Assembly: GCF_910592395.1 (NCBI RefSeq)
Contig: NC_088321.1
Coordinates: forward strand, 6,574,001-6,638,000
DNA length: 64,000 bases
Reading direction: 5' to 3'
Source: Lineus longissimus
Taxonomy: Eukaryota > Nemertea > Pilidiophora > Heteronemertea > Lineidae
This document shows, one piece after another, positions 55,771-64,000 of this stretch; the first letter of the stretch is position 1; each line of letters starts with the position of its first letter. The translations under genes were made by a program, and so were the position numbers. The notes beneath the pieces are model-generated. The model did no database searches and was not told where the DNA came from. It was given only the letters and a program-made list of their open reading frames with translations.

Positions 55771-56634
55771 ATGTTGTTACAAGACATACAATTAGATTGT
55801 TTATCATGGGATTTAAGGAAAATAATTGAAAAAGAAATTGAGAAAGAAGCTGAAAAAGAAGTTGAAAAAGAAATTGAAAAAGAAGTTGAAAAAGAAGTTG
55901 AGAAAGAAGTTGAAAATGAAGTTATTGAGTTGAGAAAGAAGTTGACAAAGAAATTGACAAAGAAAATGACAAAGCAAAAAGAAGTTGAAAAAGAAGTTGA
56001 GAAAGAAGTTGAAAATGAAGTGATTGAGTTGAGAAAGAAGTTGACAAAGAAATTGACAAAGAAATTGACAAAGCAAAAAGAAGTTGAAAATGTTGATGTT
56101 GAAGTTGAAAATAAATCTGTTGAATTTAATGATGTGAATGAAGTATATGATAAAGCATGTAAAGAGTTAGAAGGGTTGGAATTAATCTTTTATAAACAAA
56201 ATATTGAAGAAACTGATGATATATATGCACAATTGGAAATAGCCAACAATTATGGTATATCATTATACGCTAGAAAATGGCATTGTATTGATTGTTTACG
56301 CCATGGTAAAATTACAAATAAGTATATTAAATCATTTCACAATACTTATTTAATATGTGATGAATGTGGATCTGAAGACAATTTCCCAGATTCTCCTTTT
56401 ATTAATAGTGTTCACTCAGATAAACAATCTGATGCTGGATTTGTAAATTTGGATTACTATGTGAATCAACCTAAATATTGTCCAAAAATTAATTTTACTA
56501 ATTTATTATTAGAAAAGAAGATACCTGAAGATGTAATCAATAAAATGGAGCAAGATTATGATGATCTTGTACTAAAATGGAAAAATCGTGACTCATCCAT
56601 TGAACCAAAGAGAAAGAATTTCTTGGCTAAATAA
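55771..56634 (+). CDS. Lys/Glu-repeat coiled-coil protein with zinc site
   Basis: The 287-residue protein has repeats of (E)KEVEKEVEKE and two copies of a 40-residue block containing ENEVIELRKKLTKKLTKK (about residues 22-110). The C-terminal part has a two-pair Cys site: WHCIDCLRHG and LICDECGSED, in a domain with FHNTYL. Codon repetition is high, so the N-terminus probably grew by slippage. It starts right after TATAAATAAAATG. No counterpart in Polinton-1 was recognised. A DNA- or RNA-binding role is a guess. Confidence 0.55.
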   Translation: MLLQDIQLDCLSWDLRKIIEKEIEKEAEKEVEKEIEKEVEKEVEKEVENEVIELRKKLTKKLTKKMTKQKEVEKEVEKEVENEVIELRKKLTKKLTKKLTKQKEVENVDVEVENKSVEFNDVNEVYDKACKELEGLELIFYKQNIEETDDIYAQLEIANNYGISLYARKWHCIDCLRHGKITNKYIKSFHNTYLICDECGSEDNFPDSPFINSVHSDKQSDAGFVNLDYYVNQPKYCPKINFTNLLLEKKIPEDVINKMEQDYDDLVLKWKNRDSSIEPKRKNFLAK

Positions 56635-56793
56635 ATTAATTATTCAATATTTAATGGAGTATCATCTTAATACAACTATTAGAAAAACAGCTACTTATGA
56701 AAACCATGAAAAAATGTTTAAACAATTAAACTGGCCATGTTAAGTAGAAATATACCTTTATACATTTATATAATTAATGTATAAATATATATA

Positions 56794-57252
56794 TTAAATT
56801 TCAATAGCTTCAGGAATTGTTTCAAGTTTTGAACTGATAACTTCTTGTGAAGTGTTTGCCATTAATGTACCAACAGCTAAGAATGTTGGATTGATGAAAC
56901 TTCCTAGTTGTTTTTTTTTCATTGTTAATAATGAATTATTTATTTTATTATGTAATCTTTCTTGATTTAAATTAGGACACAAATATTTAATACCTTGTGT
57001 ATATCCATATAATAAATTACATACTAAATCATCTGCAATTTGTGTATTGTATTTAATTTCATATTCGCTATACAATTTTTCAATATTTTTCACATTCGCT
57101 TTTTTAATAGATGATTCTGATGTTTTTACGCCTAATTTTGGCAATAATCCGCTTTGATAAAGGGAAATTAATTCATTTCGCTTTCTATCTGTATCATTGA
57201 TTTCTTGTTCAACTTCAACAATAGGAAATTCTGATTTATCAATTAGATCCAT
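56794..57252 (-). CDS. Conserved Polinton protein next to the ATPase
   Basis: The intact 152-residue homologue of the frameshifted 6436-6872 gene. Shared blocks are LYQSGLLPKLGVKTSE, KYNTQIADDLV, NLLYGYTQ and KKKQLGSFINPTFLAVGTLM. Mostly helical, with a hydrophobic patch near the end. It lies directly downstream of the packaging ATPase in both elements. Function unknown. Confidence 0.7.
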   Translation of the reverse strand: MDLIDKSEFPIVEVEQEINDTDRKRNELISLYQSGLLPKLGVKTSESSIKKANVKNIEKLYSEYEIKYNTQIADDLVCNLLYGYTQGIKYLCPNLNQERLHNKINNSLLTMKKKQLGSFINPTFLAVGTLMANTSQEVISSKLETIPEAIEI

Positions 57253-57263
57253 ATTTATTATAA

Positions 57264-57328
57264 CGAAATTTTATAAAATATAGCAAGGGGACCCCCTTGC
57301 CATTTTAAAATTAGAAATTTTTTATAAA
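57264..57328. repeat. Polinton-2 intergenic palindromic box 3
   Basis: Same layout as box 1, between the ATPase stop and the next start. Confidence 0.75.
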
Positions 57329-57942
57329 AGTGAGAAACTGAATGGAAAGTTCCTGCGCATTATCAATCGTTTATTTTTATTTAAATGTTGAATAATATTT
57401 TCTTTCTCTTTCATTGGCAAACACATATTTTCTTTAAATAATTGCTCTATTACATTTTGATCATTCATAATATGCATAACCATGTGTTTACAATTTTCTC
57501 TATAATCTTTACAAATTGCATTATATTTCTGACTTAATAACCATACAGATATATTAGAATGTCGTCCATGAAAAGCAAGTGCAGTTAATTGAGTACATTT
57601 ATTTTTTGTTGACCATAGATTCGCACAGTCATCTATTATGAATAATGTTTGAGAATCTTCACTTTTAAATCGATCAATACAATCTTTTAAACAAGCATCT
57701 AAATCAGTTACTACTTTTTCAGGTGAATATATGACAACACTATCATCTTTTGTTAGCCAGTTTCTATGATATGTTTTATTCATAATTATAGTTGGACAAA
57801 ATATAACAATTGAATCGAATTTATCTTTAAATTCGTGTTCTAATAGATCTAGAATATAATATGTTTTTCCACAATCAGTCATCCCACATACTAACATATT
57901 AAAAGGAGGTTCACACCATTTAAATTCATTTATTCCATTCAT
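57322..57942 (-). CDS. A32-like (FtsK/HerA) DNA-packaging ATPase
   Basis: Complete 206-residue ORF. Walker A GMTDCGKT near residue 19, Walker B LFIIDDCANL near residue 102, then a glutamine motif (WLLSQKYN) and an arginine-rich C-terminal end. It pumps viral DNA into capsids in Polintons and NCLDVs. It overlaps the end of the major capsid frame by 17 bases. Unlike the Polinton-1 copy it has no stop. Confidence 0.9.
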   Translation of the reverse strand: MNGINEFKWCEPPFNMLVCGMTDCGKTYYILDLLEHEFKDKFDSIVIFCPTIIMNKTYHRNWLTKDDSVVIYSPEKVVTDLDACLKDCIDRFKSEDSQTLFIIDDCANLWSTKNKCTQLTALAFHGRHSNISVWLLSQKYNAICKDYRENCKHMVMHIMNDQNVIEQLFKENMCLPMKEKENIIQHLNKNKRLIMRRNFPFSFSLL

Positions 57943-59141
57943 TTATTTGATGACGAATTTCTACCAACCTTCTATTTTGTACATCAACTCTTCCATCCGA
58001 TACAACAAACACCATCATATTATATTCTGTATCTGTATCTCGTTCAATTTCTATCTGCATTCCATGTTTAACATTACTCAGATGTTTTCCTGTTCCATGT
58101 TGTGTAGAATCTTGTGTAGATCTCAAGTCAATTACAAGTGCATATTTATCATTGGTATAAAATTCAATAGCATCCATATCAATCTTTTCACTATCTTTAT
58201 CTGTTTCATTTGAAAAGAATCGTTTTGCTTCAGGCCATAGATGATGAGATTTCATACCTGCTTTGTATACATAATGACTAAGACCTTCTGCTGTAATTAA
58301 TACATTTTTAATTACTGGATTCTGATAGGATGTGCTTTCTGATTCATATTCAGTAAATGATTTTTGAAAGAAAACAACTATTCCAGTTGCACTTCGTCTA
58401 TTGACATCAATGTTAATATTCATAGTCTTATCTTTTCCTGTAGCTTGTGTTTTCAACCAATGCACATGGTCAAATAACCAAGAATAAGCTTGTTGATAAT
58501 ATCCATCAATTTCTTGAGCCAATTGAGTGTCTAGAATTGTTTCATATTCTAGTTGAATATTTTTAACAGTGTATGATCTATCTGCAACAACACCTTTTAC
58601 AACATATTTAGCATCATTAAATGTTAAATTATATTCTAATGTTTCTAATATAGAATATGGATAAAAAGGTAGTTGATCATCAAACATTTCAAATTCAAGT
58701 GGGATTTTGTATATATGTTTAAGATCAGTCATTTTATTTTCAATTGCAGTTCGTTGATCTCCATTTTCTAGATATTTATTCTTTCTTTGTTTATCAGTCA
58801 TCTATAGATCTTTATATGTTTCATATACATAACAATTTCTGACATCTTTTATAGGATATCCACCTAATTTAATCTCTTTCTGTTTTATTACATTTCTAGT
58901 TATATTGTTTACAAATCCAGCATCTGCTGGTGTACATTTCAACTCAAATGTTAATTTCAATGTATTTGGTACAATCAACCTATCTTTTTCCAATTGAGGC
59001 ATTTTAACATCTCTCATTTTAACATCTCTCCTGGATTAACACTATTTGGATTATGTGTGATTACTTCATGACTCCTTTCTGCTTTGAGTCCATTTGCGGT
59101 TCGCTTTGTGCGATAAGTATCAAGATATCGTCCATGATTCA
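57926..59141 (-). pseudogene. Polinton-2 major capsid protein, broken
   Basis: The main part (57926-58801) has DDQLPFYPYSILETLEYN, VFFQKSFTEYESEST and VIDLRSTQDSTQHGTG. A TAG at about 58799-58804, at the position of a Trp in Polinton-1, separates it from 58802-59017. A 15-base tandem duplication (AGAGATGTTAAAATG twice) with a frame change near 59020-59035 separates the first segment (59014-59141), which starts MNHGRYLDTYRTKRTANGL. At least two lesions, so it cannot give a full capsid protein. Confidence 0.85.
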
Positions 59142-59156
59142 TATTTATTATAACAA

Positions 59157-59238
59157 AAAAAATTAGAAATTTTATAAAAATATGGCAAGGGGGTCGGTCC
59201 CCTTCCAATTTTAAAATTAGAAATTTTATAAAAAATTG
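59157..59238. repeat. Polinton-2 intergenic palindromic box 4 (variant core)
   Basis: The flanks match box 1; the core reads GGCAAGGGGGTCGGTCCCCTTCC, a compensated variant in which pairing is kept although sequence differs. Confidence 0.7.
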
Positions 59239-59248
59239 ATTAGTTTGT

Positions 59249-59406
59249 TACAATATATATGATAAAATTCCTGCTACAGCCATTATTCCTAGTGTGTATT
59301 TTAATTTTTCATCTTTTTCTTCCAATTGAGGCATTATAACATATAAAGTCTCTCCTGGATTTTTAGTTTTTGTTACTTTTTCAACTTTCTCTTGTTCATT
59401 TTCCAT
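59249..59406 (-). pseudogene. Chimeric remnant built from three Polinton genes
   Basis: The first codons match the start of the gene at 55257-55535 (EQEKVEKVTK), the next 13 match the major capsid N-terminus (NPGETLYVIMPQLE), and the last 17 match the C-terminal anchor of the protein at 59436 (YTLGIMAVAGILSYI). A one-base difference close to the start codon puts the ATG out of frame. The joins are at short shared words, which suggests recombination between repeated gene ends rather than a functional fusion. Confidence 0.65.
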
Positions 59407-59435
59407 ATTTATTATAACAAAAAAAAATTAGTTTG

Positions 59436-60913
59436 TTACAAAAACATATATGATAACATTCCTATCACATACATTATTCCTACTGTATATGTTAAATTTT
59501 CATCTGTTTTGTTAATTGCCGAAAAAAGCGTATCTTTTTTCTCAACTTTGACTGGTGTAACTTCTTTATCTGGATACTGATTTACATTTGTGTTATCATG
59601 TGGTTCACTTATGTCTCTTTTAACTGGTTTATTGACATTATTAATTCCAAATGTCATCCATGATTTAGCTGTTACAATTGCATTATTATATCCAGTATTA
59701 GTTCCTATATGTAATCTCATATCTGATGGAATGAGTTGTAAATCTGGACCAATAGCAAAATCAAGTCTACTATTGGTTTGTTGTAAAGCATATTGATAAG
59801 ATTGAATTGATTTACTTAAAATACTATGCTGTAATGTTTGTTGAAATGTTTCAATAGAATCAACTAATGTTTGACCTTGAATTGCATCTTCAACCAATGT
59901 TTGAAATTGTTTTTGTGTATCAAATGATAAACCAGTATCTCCTACAATATCATGTCTTGTCATAGCTTGTGATCCTAATATACAATAGACATATGTTCTA
60001 ATTGATTCATTTATTCTACTAATACCAGCTTTAGTTAATCCTTTACCATTTAATGGTATAAAATTTGTCCAGAATTTATGAAAGTAAGATTGTCAGTATA
60101 TAAATGACTCCAATCTGCGTCAACCCAACCATGCTTATCTTTGTTGAATGGAAATTTATGTGGATTTAATAAATAATGTGCACCACTCATTGTAATATAT
60201 GAAACATTTATTTTACCAGATTTGAAATAATTTAACTCTACTGAACCAAACTCAAGTTTTAACTTTTCATAAGTTAAATTATTGTAAGAATTCTTAGTTG
60301 AGCTAAAAGCTGGATTACCAGGTAATGCTATTTTCAGTTGATGTAATTTTTTTCTAATTGTGAAATAGACATGAAACCTAAATATGCTTCTAACATATGG
60401 GTTTTTATGTTGAATATGATCAACCCAACTTACACCACAACCTGATGTCGCACAATAGATAGCAAATTTTAATTGATTTTTCCAGTTATCCATAGTTGAA
60501 TTTGAAATGTACTTTTTAACTTGATCATAAGTAGTAAAAACTTTAGGTCTTTCTTTGTTTGGAAAAAGATCAACAGTATTTAATGTGAAATGTTGATTAG
60601 AGGTTACTTGAATATTTAAATGTAAAAATGGATCTTTTGTAATAGGATTGTCTTTGTATGTAATAGGATAACTTATAGTAGGATTATATTTATTATAATT
60701 TGGAAAGTTTTCTAAAAGATGTACTTTTTTCTCTGTTTTAACTGATTTGTTAATTGTTGAAATAGGTGTATCCTCTGTTTTGTTAATTGCAGAAAAAGGC
60801 GTATCTTTTTTCTCAACTTTGACTGATGTATCTTTTTTAGCTTTAGTTACAGCATGTCTCATTAGTGTATTAGTATTCGTATAGAATGGTGTATATTTAT
60901 TTCTACGCCTCAT
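59436..60913 (-). pseudogene. Conserved Polinton structural protein, frameshifted near 60055
   Basis: Homologue of 10324-11601. Segment 60050-60913 has CATSGCGVSWVDHI, SIFRFHVYFTIRKKLHQLKI and LPGNPAFS. From about 60055 the homology moves to another frame (GLTKAGISRINESI, then 59436-59963 with QGQTLVDSIETFQ, PSDMRLHIGTNTGYN) and ends with a transmembrane helix (YTVGIMYVIGMLSYMFL). An N-terminal extension of about 70 residues with KVEKKDTPFSAINKTE repeats is not present in Polinton-1. Confidence 0.75.
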
Positions 60914-60929
60914 TTATTATATATAATAA
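60914..60929. promoter_or_regulatory. 16-bp palindromic divergent promoter
   Basis: TTATTATATATAATAA separates two start codons facing opposite ways. Including both ATGs the whole 22 bases (60911-60932) are a perfect palindrome, so both genes have an identical start context. Confidence 0.6.
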
Positions 60930-61345
60930 ATGGCATTAGCAACAATAGGCATGATGATAGGTGGAGCTATTGCTAACGCTGTAGCATTCACAGGTGGTTC
61001 AGCAATATTTCATAAATTAGATAAAAATGGATCATTAGAAGAAATACATAGACATAATATAGCTATGGAAGAATTAAGTAAGACACAAAAAGAATGGAGT
61101 GAAAAAAGGTTACAACATTTAGACTATTTAGCTCAACAAAGAAGAAAGGAACAAATATCTAAACGAGATTTTATGCATATGGGTGATTCAATGAGAATGT
61201 ATCAGTCTGTTAATTCCAGACCTACATTAAATGATTTTTTTATACAAAATCAGATCAACAGAAAAAATATGAAAAAACATTTATTACAAGCTCAGTTATT
61301 GCAGGTGCTGTATTACCACCATTAATACAAAAATTTGTTTAAATA
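60930..61345 (+). pseudogene. Small conserved Polinton protein, frameshifted near the end
   Basis: Homologue of 5171-5566: an IGGAIANAVAFTGGSAIF hydrophobic start, then HLDYLAQQRRKEQ. The ORF as read ends at 61325, but from about 61245 the homology to the Polinton-1 C-terminus (Y-E-x-A/T-(Y/F)-I-x-(A/S)-S-V-I) is in another frame ending at TAA near 61341. Confidence 0.65.
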
Positions 61346-61346
61346 A

Positions 61347-62609
61347 ATGGAAATTGATAACCCAATATTTGACAATAATGTACAAGATGAAATTGTGAAT
61401 GAACAAGCACAAGAAGAAGGAATTGTGAATGAACAAGCACAAGAAGAAGAAATTGTGAATGAACAAGCGCAAATAAATAATTATGATCAAATAAATAATT
61501 ATGATCCAATAACTCAACAATTAGATCCTGATATGCCTACAAGACAAGGTGGAAGAAGTAGTGTACATGAGCTAGCATATGATTTTTTACTAGACAAAAT
61601 GTTAGAGAAAAAACTTATACCAAAAGACATTGACCTTTTTCGATCACGTAATTAAAGATGGAAAAAATACATGGTATATTGACTATACAAATGCAGATAA
61701 AGATGGAAATGTCAAAAAATATAAAGTGACAACACAAGAAGGCAATTTGCTTAAAAATTTACCAAAAGCTTTTTTGAATGAATTTGAACCAATTTTTGGT
61801 AAAGATGTTGTTGAACCAACACCTGCTGGAGCTGAAAGAGTTCCAATGAAATCAATGACTGCTGAGCCTAAAATATTAGATCTAGAAAAAGAAACTGATA
61901 TGGATGGATCAAATGTAGTTACATTAGCAAATGAAAATATTACTAAAATTATAGAAATGACTATTTTGACATTGATGAAACTGTTTCTGATGAAAATGAG
62001 CCTTTACTTAAAAAAGATTATAAAAAATTGAGAAGTTTCAAAGAAAAGTTGATAGAAATCAAAGATGAAGTTGGAGAAAGGTTTAAGAGAACAAAAGAAT
62101 TTTTAAAAGAAAAAATTAGAAATGTTTCAAGAAAAATAGCTTATCAAAGAATAGAAACAGTTAATGATTCTTCTAAACCTATAGGAGAAAGAATTAAGGC
62201 ATTATTTAAATTAAAAGGGGTGAGAATTGCCTCTATTGTTTCAGCTGTGATTATGGCTATTTCTGCAATTGGTGCAACTATTGGAAAAATTGTTGAAAAT
62301 GTAACTAGCAAAATTACAGGAAAAGATAAGTCAGAACCAAAACCAGATAAACCTCCAAGTAAAATTAAAGCGAATTTACTTAAATTCAGAGATTGGTTAA
62401 AATCATTAGGAATAAAAGCATTAGCTGTTTTACCTGGAATTATTGGATCGATTATCTCAACTATTTTAAAAGCAGCAGCTAGTGTAATAGGAATATTGGC
62501 AGAACATCTTATTCTTGTGATAGCTACAATTGTTATATTTGTAGTTGTTACATTATATAAACATTCAGAAACACTTAAAAAAAGAGCATCATATTATTAT
62601 AATAAATAA
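61347..62609 (+). pseudogene. Polinton-2 virion/core protein with C-terminal membrane region, two frameshifts
   Basis: Starts MEIDNPIFDNN like the Polinton-1 gene at 4122-5165. It has three copies of EEGIVNEQAQE-like repeats, a middle part (61630-61950) and a last part (62028-62609) that is basic and helical and ends with hydrophobic segments (IASIVSAVIMAISAIGATIG, LAVLPGIIGSIISTIL, LILVIATIVIFVVVTLY). Frame changes near 61640 and 61950 separate the three. The basic, membrane-active end recalls internal virion proteins of adeno-like viruses, but no family was recognised. Confidence 0.6.
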
Positions 62610-62612
62610 AAC

Positions 62613-63305
62613 ATGAATGTTCGTCTATATAACACGTTTGAATGTCATTTAGACATTCCTATTCACAAGTATAAAACCATTAAAATTATAAAGGCAATTA
62701 TACCTGCAACATACTATAATGTATCAGGAAATCTTCATAATAATTATCTAAGATATGCTATTATTAAGGGTAATAAAATAGAAAGTCAAGATAGTATAGC
62801 TATACCTGATGGGTTTTACACACCTCAAACTTATAATGAATTTATACAAAAATCACTTGTTGAAAAAGGGCTTGATGAAGCTATAGATATAATCTATTTA
62901 AAAGAGAGAGGGTGGATACAAATTAAATTAAATAATGAAAACTTTGCCCCAATTTTTCATAGAACTTTATGTGAATTTCTTGGATTAAGATGTAATGGTG
63001 GTTATACGAGGAAAACTATAACTGGAGTGACATATCCTAAATTTTTACCACACCATCAATATAGACTATGTTGTAATTTGGTTGATACTAGACAGAATTT
63101 ATTTAATGGAAAGAGAAGTGATATTGTGTCAACCTTTATTCCAAAAGGAAAACAATATGGAGATATCCATGAATATCGATCTAAGGAAAAAGTAATTATA
63201 GATCAATATGATCATACATTTGTGAAAATTGATATAAAAAATCATAATGATGACATGATTGAATTTGACACACCTTGTACTATTGATATTCTATTCGAAA
63301 AATAA
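62613..63305 (+). CDS. Minor capsid (penton-like) protein, intact
   Basis: The 230-residue ORF has no breaks. Order of motifs: YNTFECHLDIP, AIIPATYYNVSG, IPDGFYTPQTYNEF, LCEFLGLRCNGGY, YRLCCNLVDTRQNLFNGKRS, IPKGKQYGDIHEY and IEFDTPCTIDILFE. The layout corresponds to Polinton minor capsid proteins, which make a single jelly roll at the capsid vertices, including the element A copy at 24203-25275. It begins after AATAAATAAAACATG, 3 bases past the previous stop. Confidence 0.75.
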   Translation: MNVRLYNTFECHLDIPIHKYKTIKIIKAIIPATYYNVSGNLHNNYLRYAIIKGNKIESQDSIAIPDGFYTPQTYNEFIQKSLVEKGLDEAIDIIYLKERGWIQIKLNNENFAPIFHRTLCEFLGLRCNGGYTRKTITGVTYPKFLPHHQYRLCCNLVDTRQNLFNGKRSDIVSTFIPKGKQYGDIHEYRSKEKVIIDQYDHTFVKIDIKNHNDDMIEFDTPCTIDILFEK

Positions 63306-63319
63306 TAATACTAAAATAA

Positions 63320-63790
63320 ATGGACAACACAGATGGAATTCCTGAACAAGATGAATTTAGATATGAAAAGATACAAGAATTGATATCTCAATTAGAATTA
63401 GAAATAAATAAGAGGTCAAAATTATATTGTAAATATAAAAAAGCTTCAAGTATTATACATTGGTTTGAAACCACGTTTTTTATAGCTGGAATAACTATTG
63501 GAAGTATTGGAGCTGGAGGTGTTATTACAAATGTAGTGACTATACATGTCTCTATATTTTGTACAATCCTTGGATAAAGTGGAAAAATTGTTTTACCTCA
63601 ATTGAAGAAAAAGACAAAAAAACATTATACTATTATGACTAAGAATAAATCTTGTTTAAATTCAATCAATAATTTAGTATCAAAATCAATCAATAATGAT
63701 CATATATCAGCAAGTGAATTTGAACTGATTATTCAAGAGAAGGAAACGTTAGCTTATCAAGTATCTGAAATGACTACAAATTCATCATAG
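63320..63790 (+). pseudogene. Polinton-2 membrane protein, one in-frame stop
   Basis: Homologue of 2644-3120. The first part (63320-63577) has ELEINKRSKLYCKYKKASSI and a hydrophobic segment with GSIGAGGVITNVVTI. A TAA at 63575-63577 interrupts; the same frame then continues KIVLPQLKKKTKKHY and ends with SASEFELI plus a 22-residue extension. Lacks the ERSECVD repeats of the Polinton-1 protein. Confidence 0.7.
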
Positions 63791-63845
63791 AAATATGTAT
63801 GGGCTTTTAAAGCGTTTGTGACAAAAGTAATGAGATAACTGACTT

Positions 63846-63915
63846 TATAGAGTTGAAAAGACTCTATAAAATCAGTAACTCAGATGTGACTGATCTCCAA
63901 ATTTGGAGACCAGTT
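63846..63915. terminator. Two hairpins after the membrane-protein gene
   Basis: TTTATAGAGT-TGAAAAG-ACTCTATAAA (about 63844-63870) and TCTCCAAATTTGGAGA (about 63895-63910) lie between convergent gene ends. Same placement as other inter-gene hairpins in these elements. Confidence 0.55.
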
Positions 63916-63932
63916 GGTTTCGAGTCATTTTA

Positions 63933-64000
63933 TTAAACAACAAGATCGAAGTTGTAGAAATTCTTACCATTCTTTGTTGTTATCAAACCAGTTGATTTTA
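63933..64000 (-). CDS. Terminal-repeat OB-like protein of Polinton-2, C-terminal part at window edge
   Basis: On the minus strand the frame reads STGLITTKNGKNFYNFDLVV then TAA at 63933-63935, aligning with the last 20 residues of the Polinton-1 terminal-repeat protein (STGVKETKQGKKFYGFNLVE). Its N-terminus is outside the window. Its presence, orientation and position show that the right terminal repeat of Polinton-2 starts here. Confidence 0.7.
   Translation of the reverse strand, partial: KSTGLITTKNGKNFYNFDLVV

Larger units (their letters stand above)
34640..64000. mobile_element. Polinton-2: second Polinton, rearranged and interrupted, extends past the window
   Basis: Homologues of nearly every Polinton-1 gene occur here, at moderate identity and in a different order: PolB and fibre-like gene on the plus strand, then integrase to the conserved structural protein mostly on the minus strand, then core, minor capsid and membrane genes on the plus strand. 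The left end carries a TGACTC/CAGTCAA array like the Polinton-1 termini; at the right edge the terminal-repeat gene begins on the minus strand, so the right terminus lies just beyond the window. Insertions T1, a Helitron-like repeat and T2 account for about 15 kb. Left edge is approximate. Confidence 0.85.

Noticed and set aside
55813-56076. Minus-strand Phe/Leu-rich open frame
   Set aside because: Antisense shadow of the Lys/Glu repeats.

Overview
The window reads as nuclear DNA of an animal, most likely a marine invertebrate. The reasons are a 5'-truncated LINE, a Gypsy-like LTR with a tRNA primer-binding site, a solo LTR with target duplication, a spliced DNA-transposon gene, minisatellites and a microsatellite-bearing Helitron-like repeat. 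Most of the sequence, however, is a stack of endogenous Polinton/Maverick (adintovirus-like) DNA viruses inserted into one another. Species is not determinable from the sequence alone.

Element A (1-1633, 18997-~25985, ~32090-32530; all genes on the minus strand, higher GC than the other elements) is the oldest layer. It is a Polinton-like virus remnant with a protein-primed-type DNA polymerase B, a Polinton minor capsid protein, deoxynucleoside kinase, dUTPase, a DUF4326-type protein and several cysteine-rich proteins. It carries many frameshifts and stops. Its dUTPase gene is split by about 6 kb of later insertions (LINE plus unclassified repeats).

Polinton-1 (1640-18996, 17,357 bp) sits inside element A, immediately upstream of the dNK gene. 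It has a 6-bp target duplication (TATGGT) and roughly 740-bp terminal inverted repeats, each carrying a copy of the same small gene. It encodes integrase, A32-like packaging ATPase, double-jelly-roll major capsid protein, a minor capsid remnant, a fibre-like protein, small membrane proteins, an HNH nuclease remnant, and a PolB whose C-terminus runs into an archaeo-eukaryotic-primase (AEP) plus PriCT-like region. That PolB-primase linkage is the most interesting signal in the window.

Polinton-2 (about 34.64 kb to beyond the right edge) is a related but rearranged and more decayed element. It lies next to a truncated LTR retrotransposon. Its PolB gene is interrupted by transposon T1 (about 36952-41790, with a three-exon gene). 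A Helitron-like repeat lies downstream of PolB. Its fibre-like gene is interrupted by transposon T2 (44308-53503, CACAGCTG termini), which itself contains a 76-bp minisatellite split by a solo LTR. The right part (53.5-64 kb) holds integrase, membrane proteins, ATPase, major capsid, minor capsid and the start of the right terminal gene.

Both Polintons share gene starts with an A-rich AAATAAATG context, subterminal AGTCAA-type repeats, hairpins or palindromic boxes between genes, and an integrase with D in place of the third catalytic E. None of the elements looks intact.
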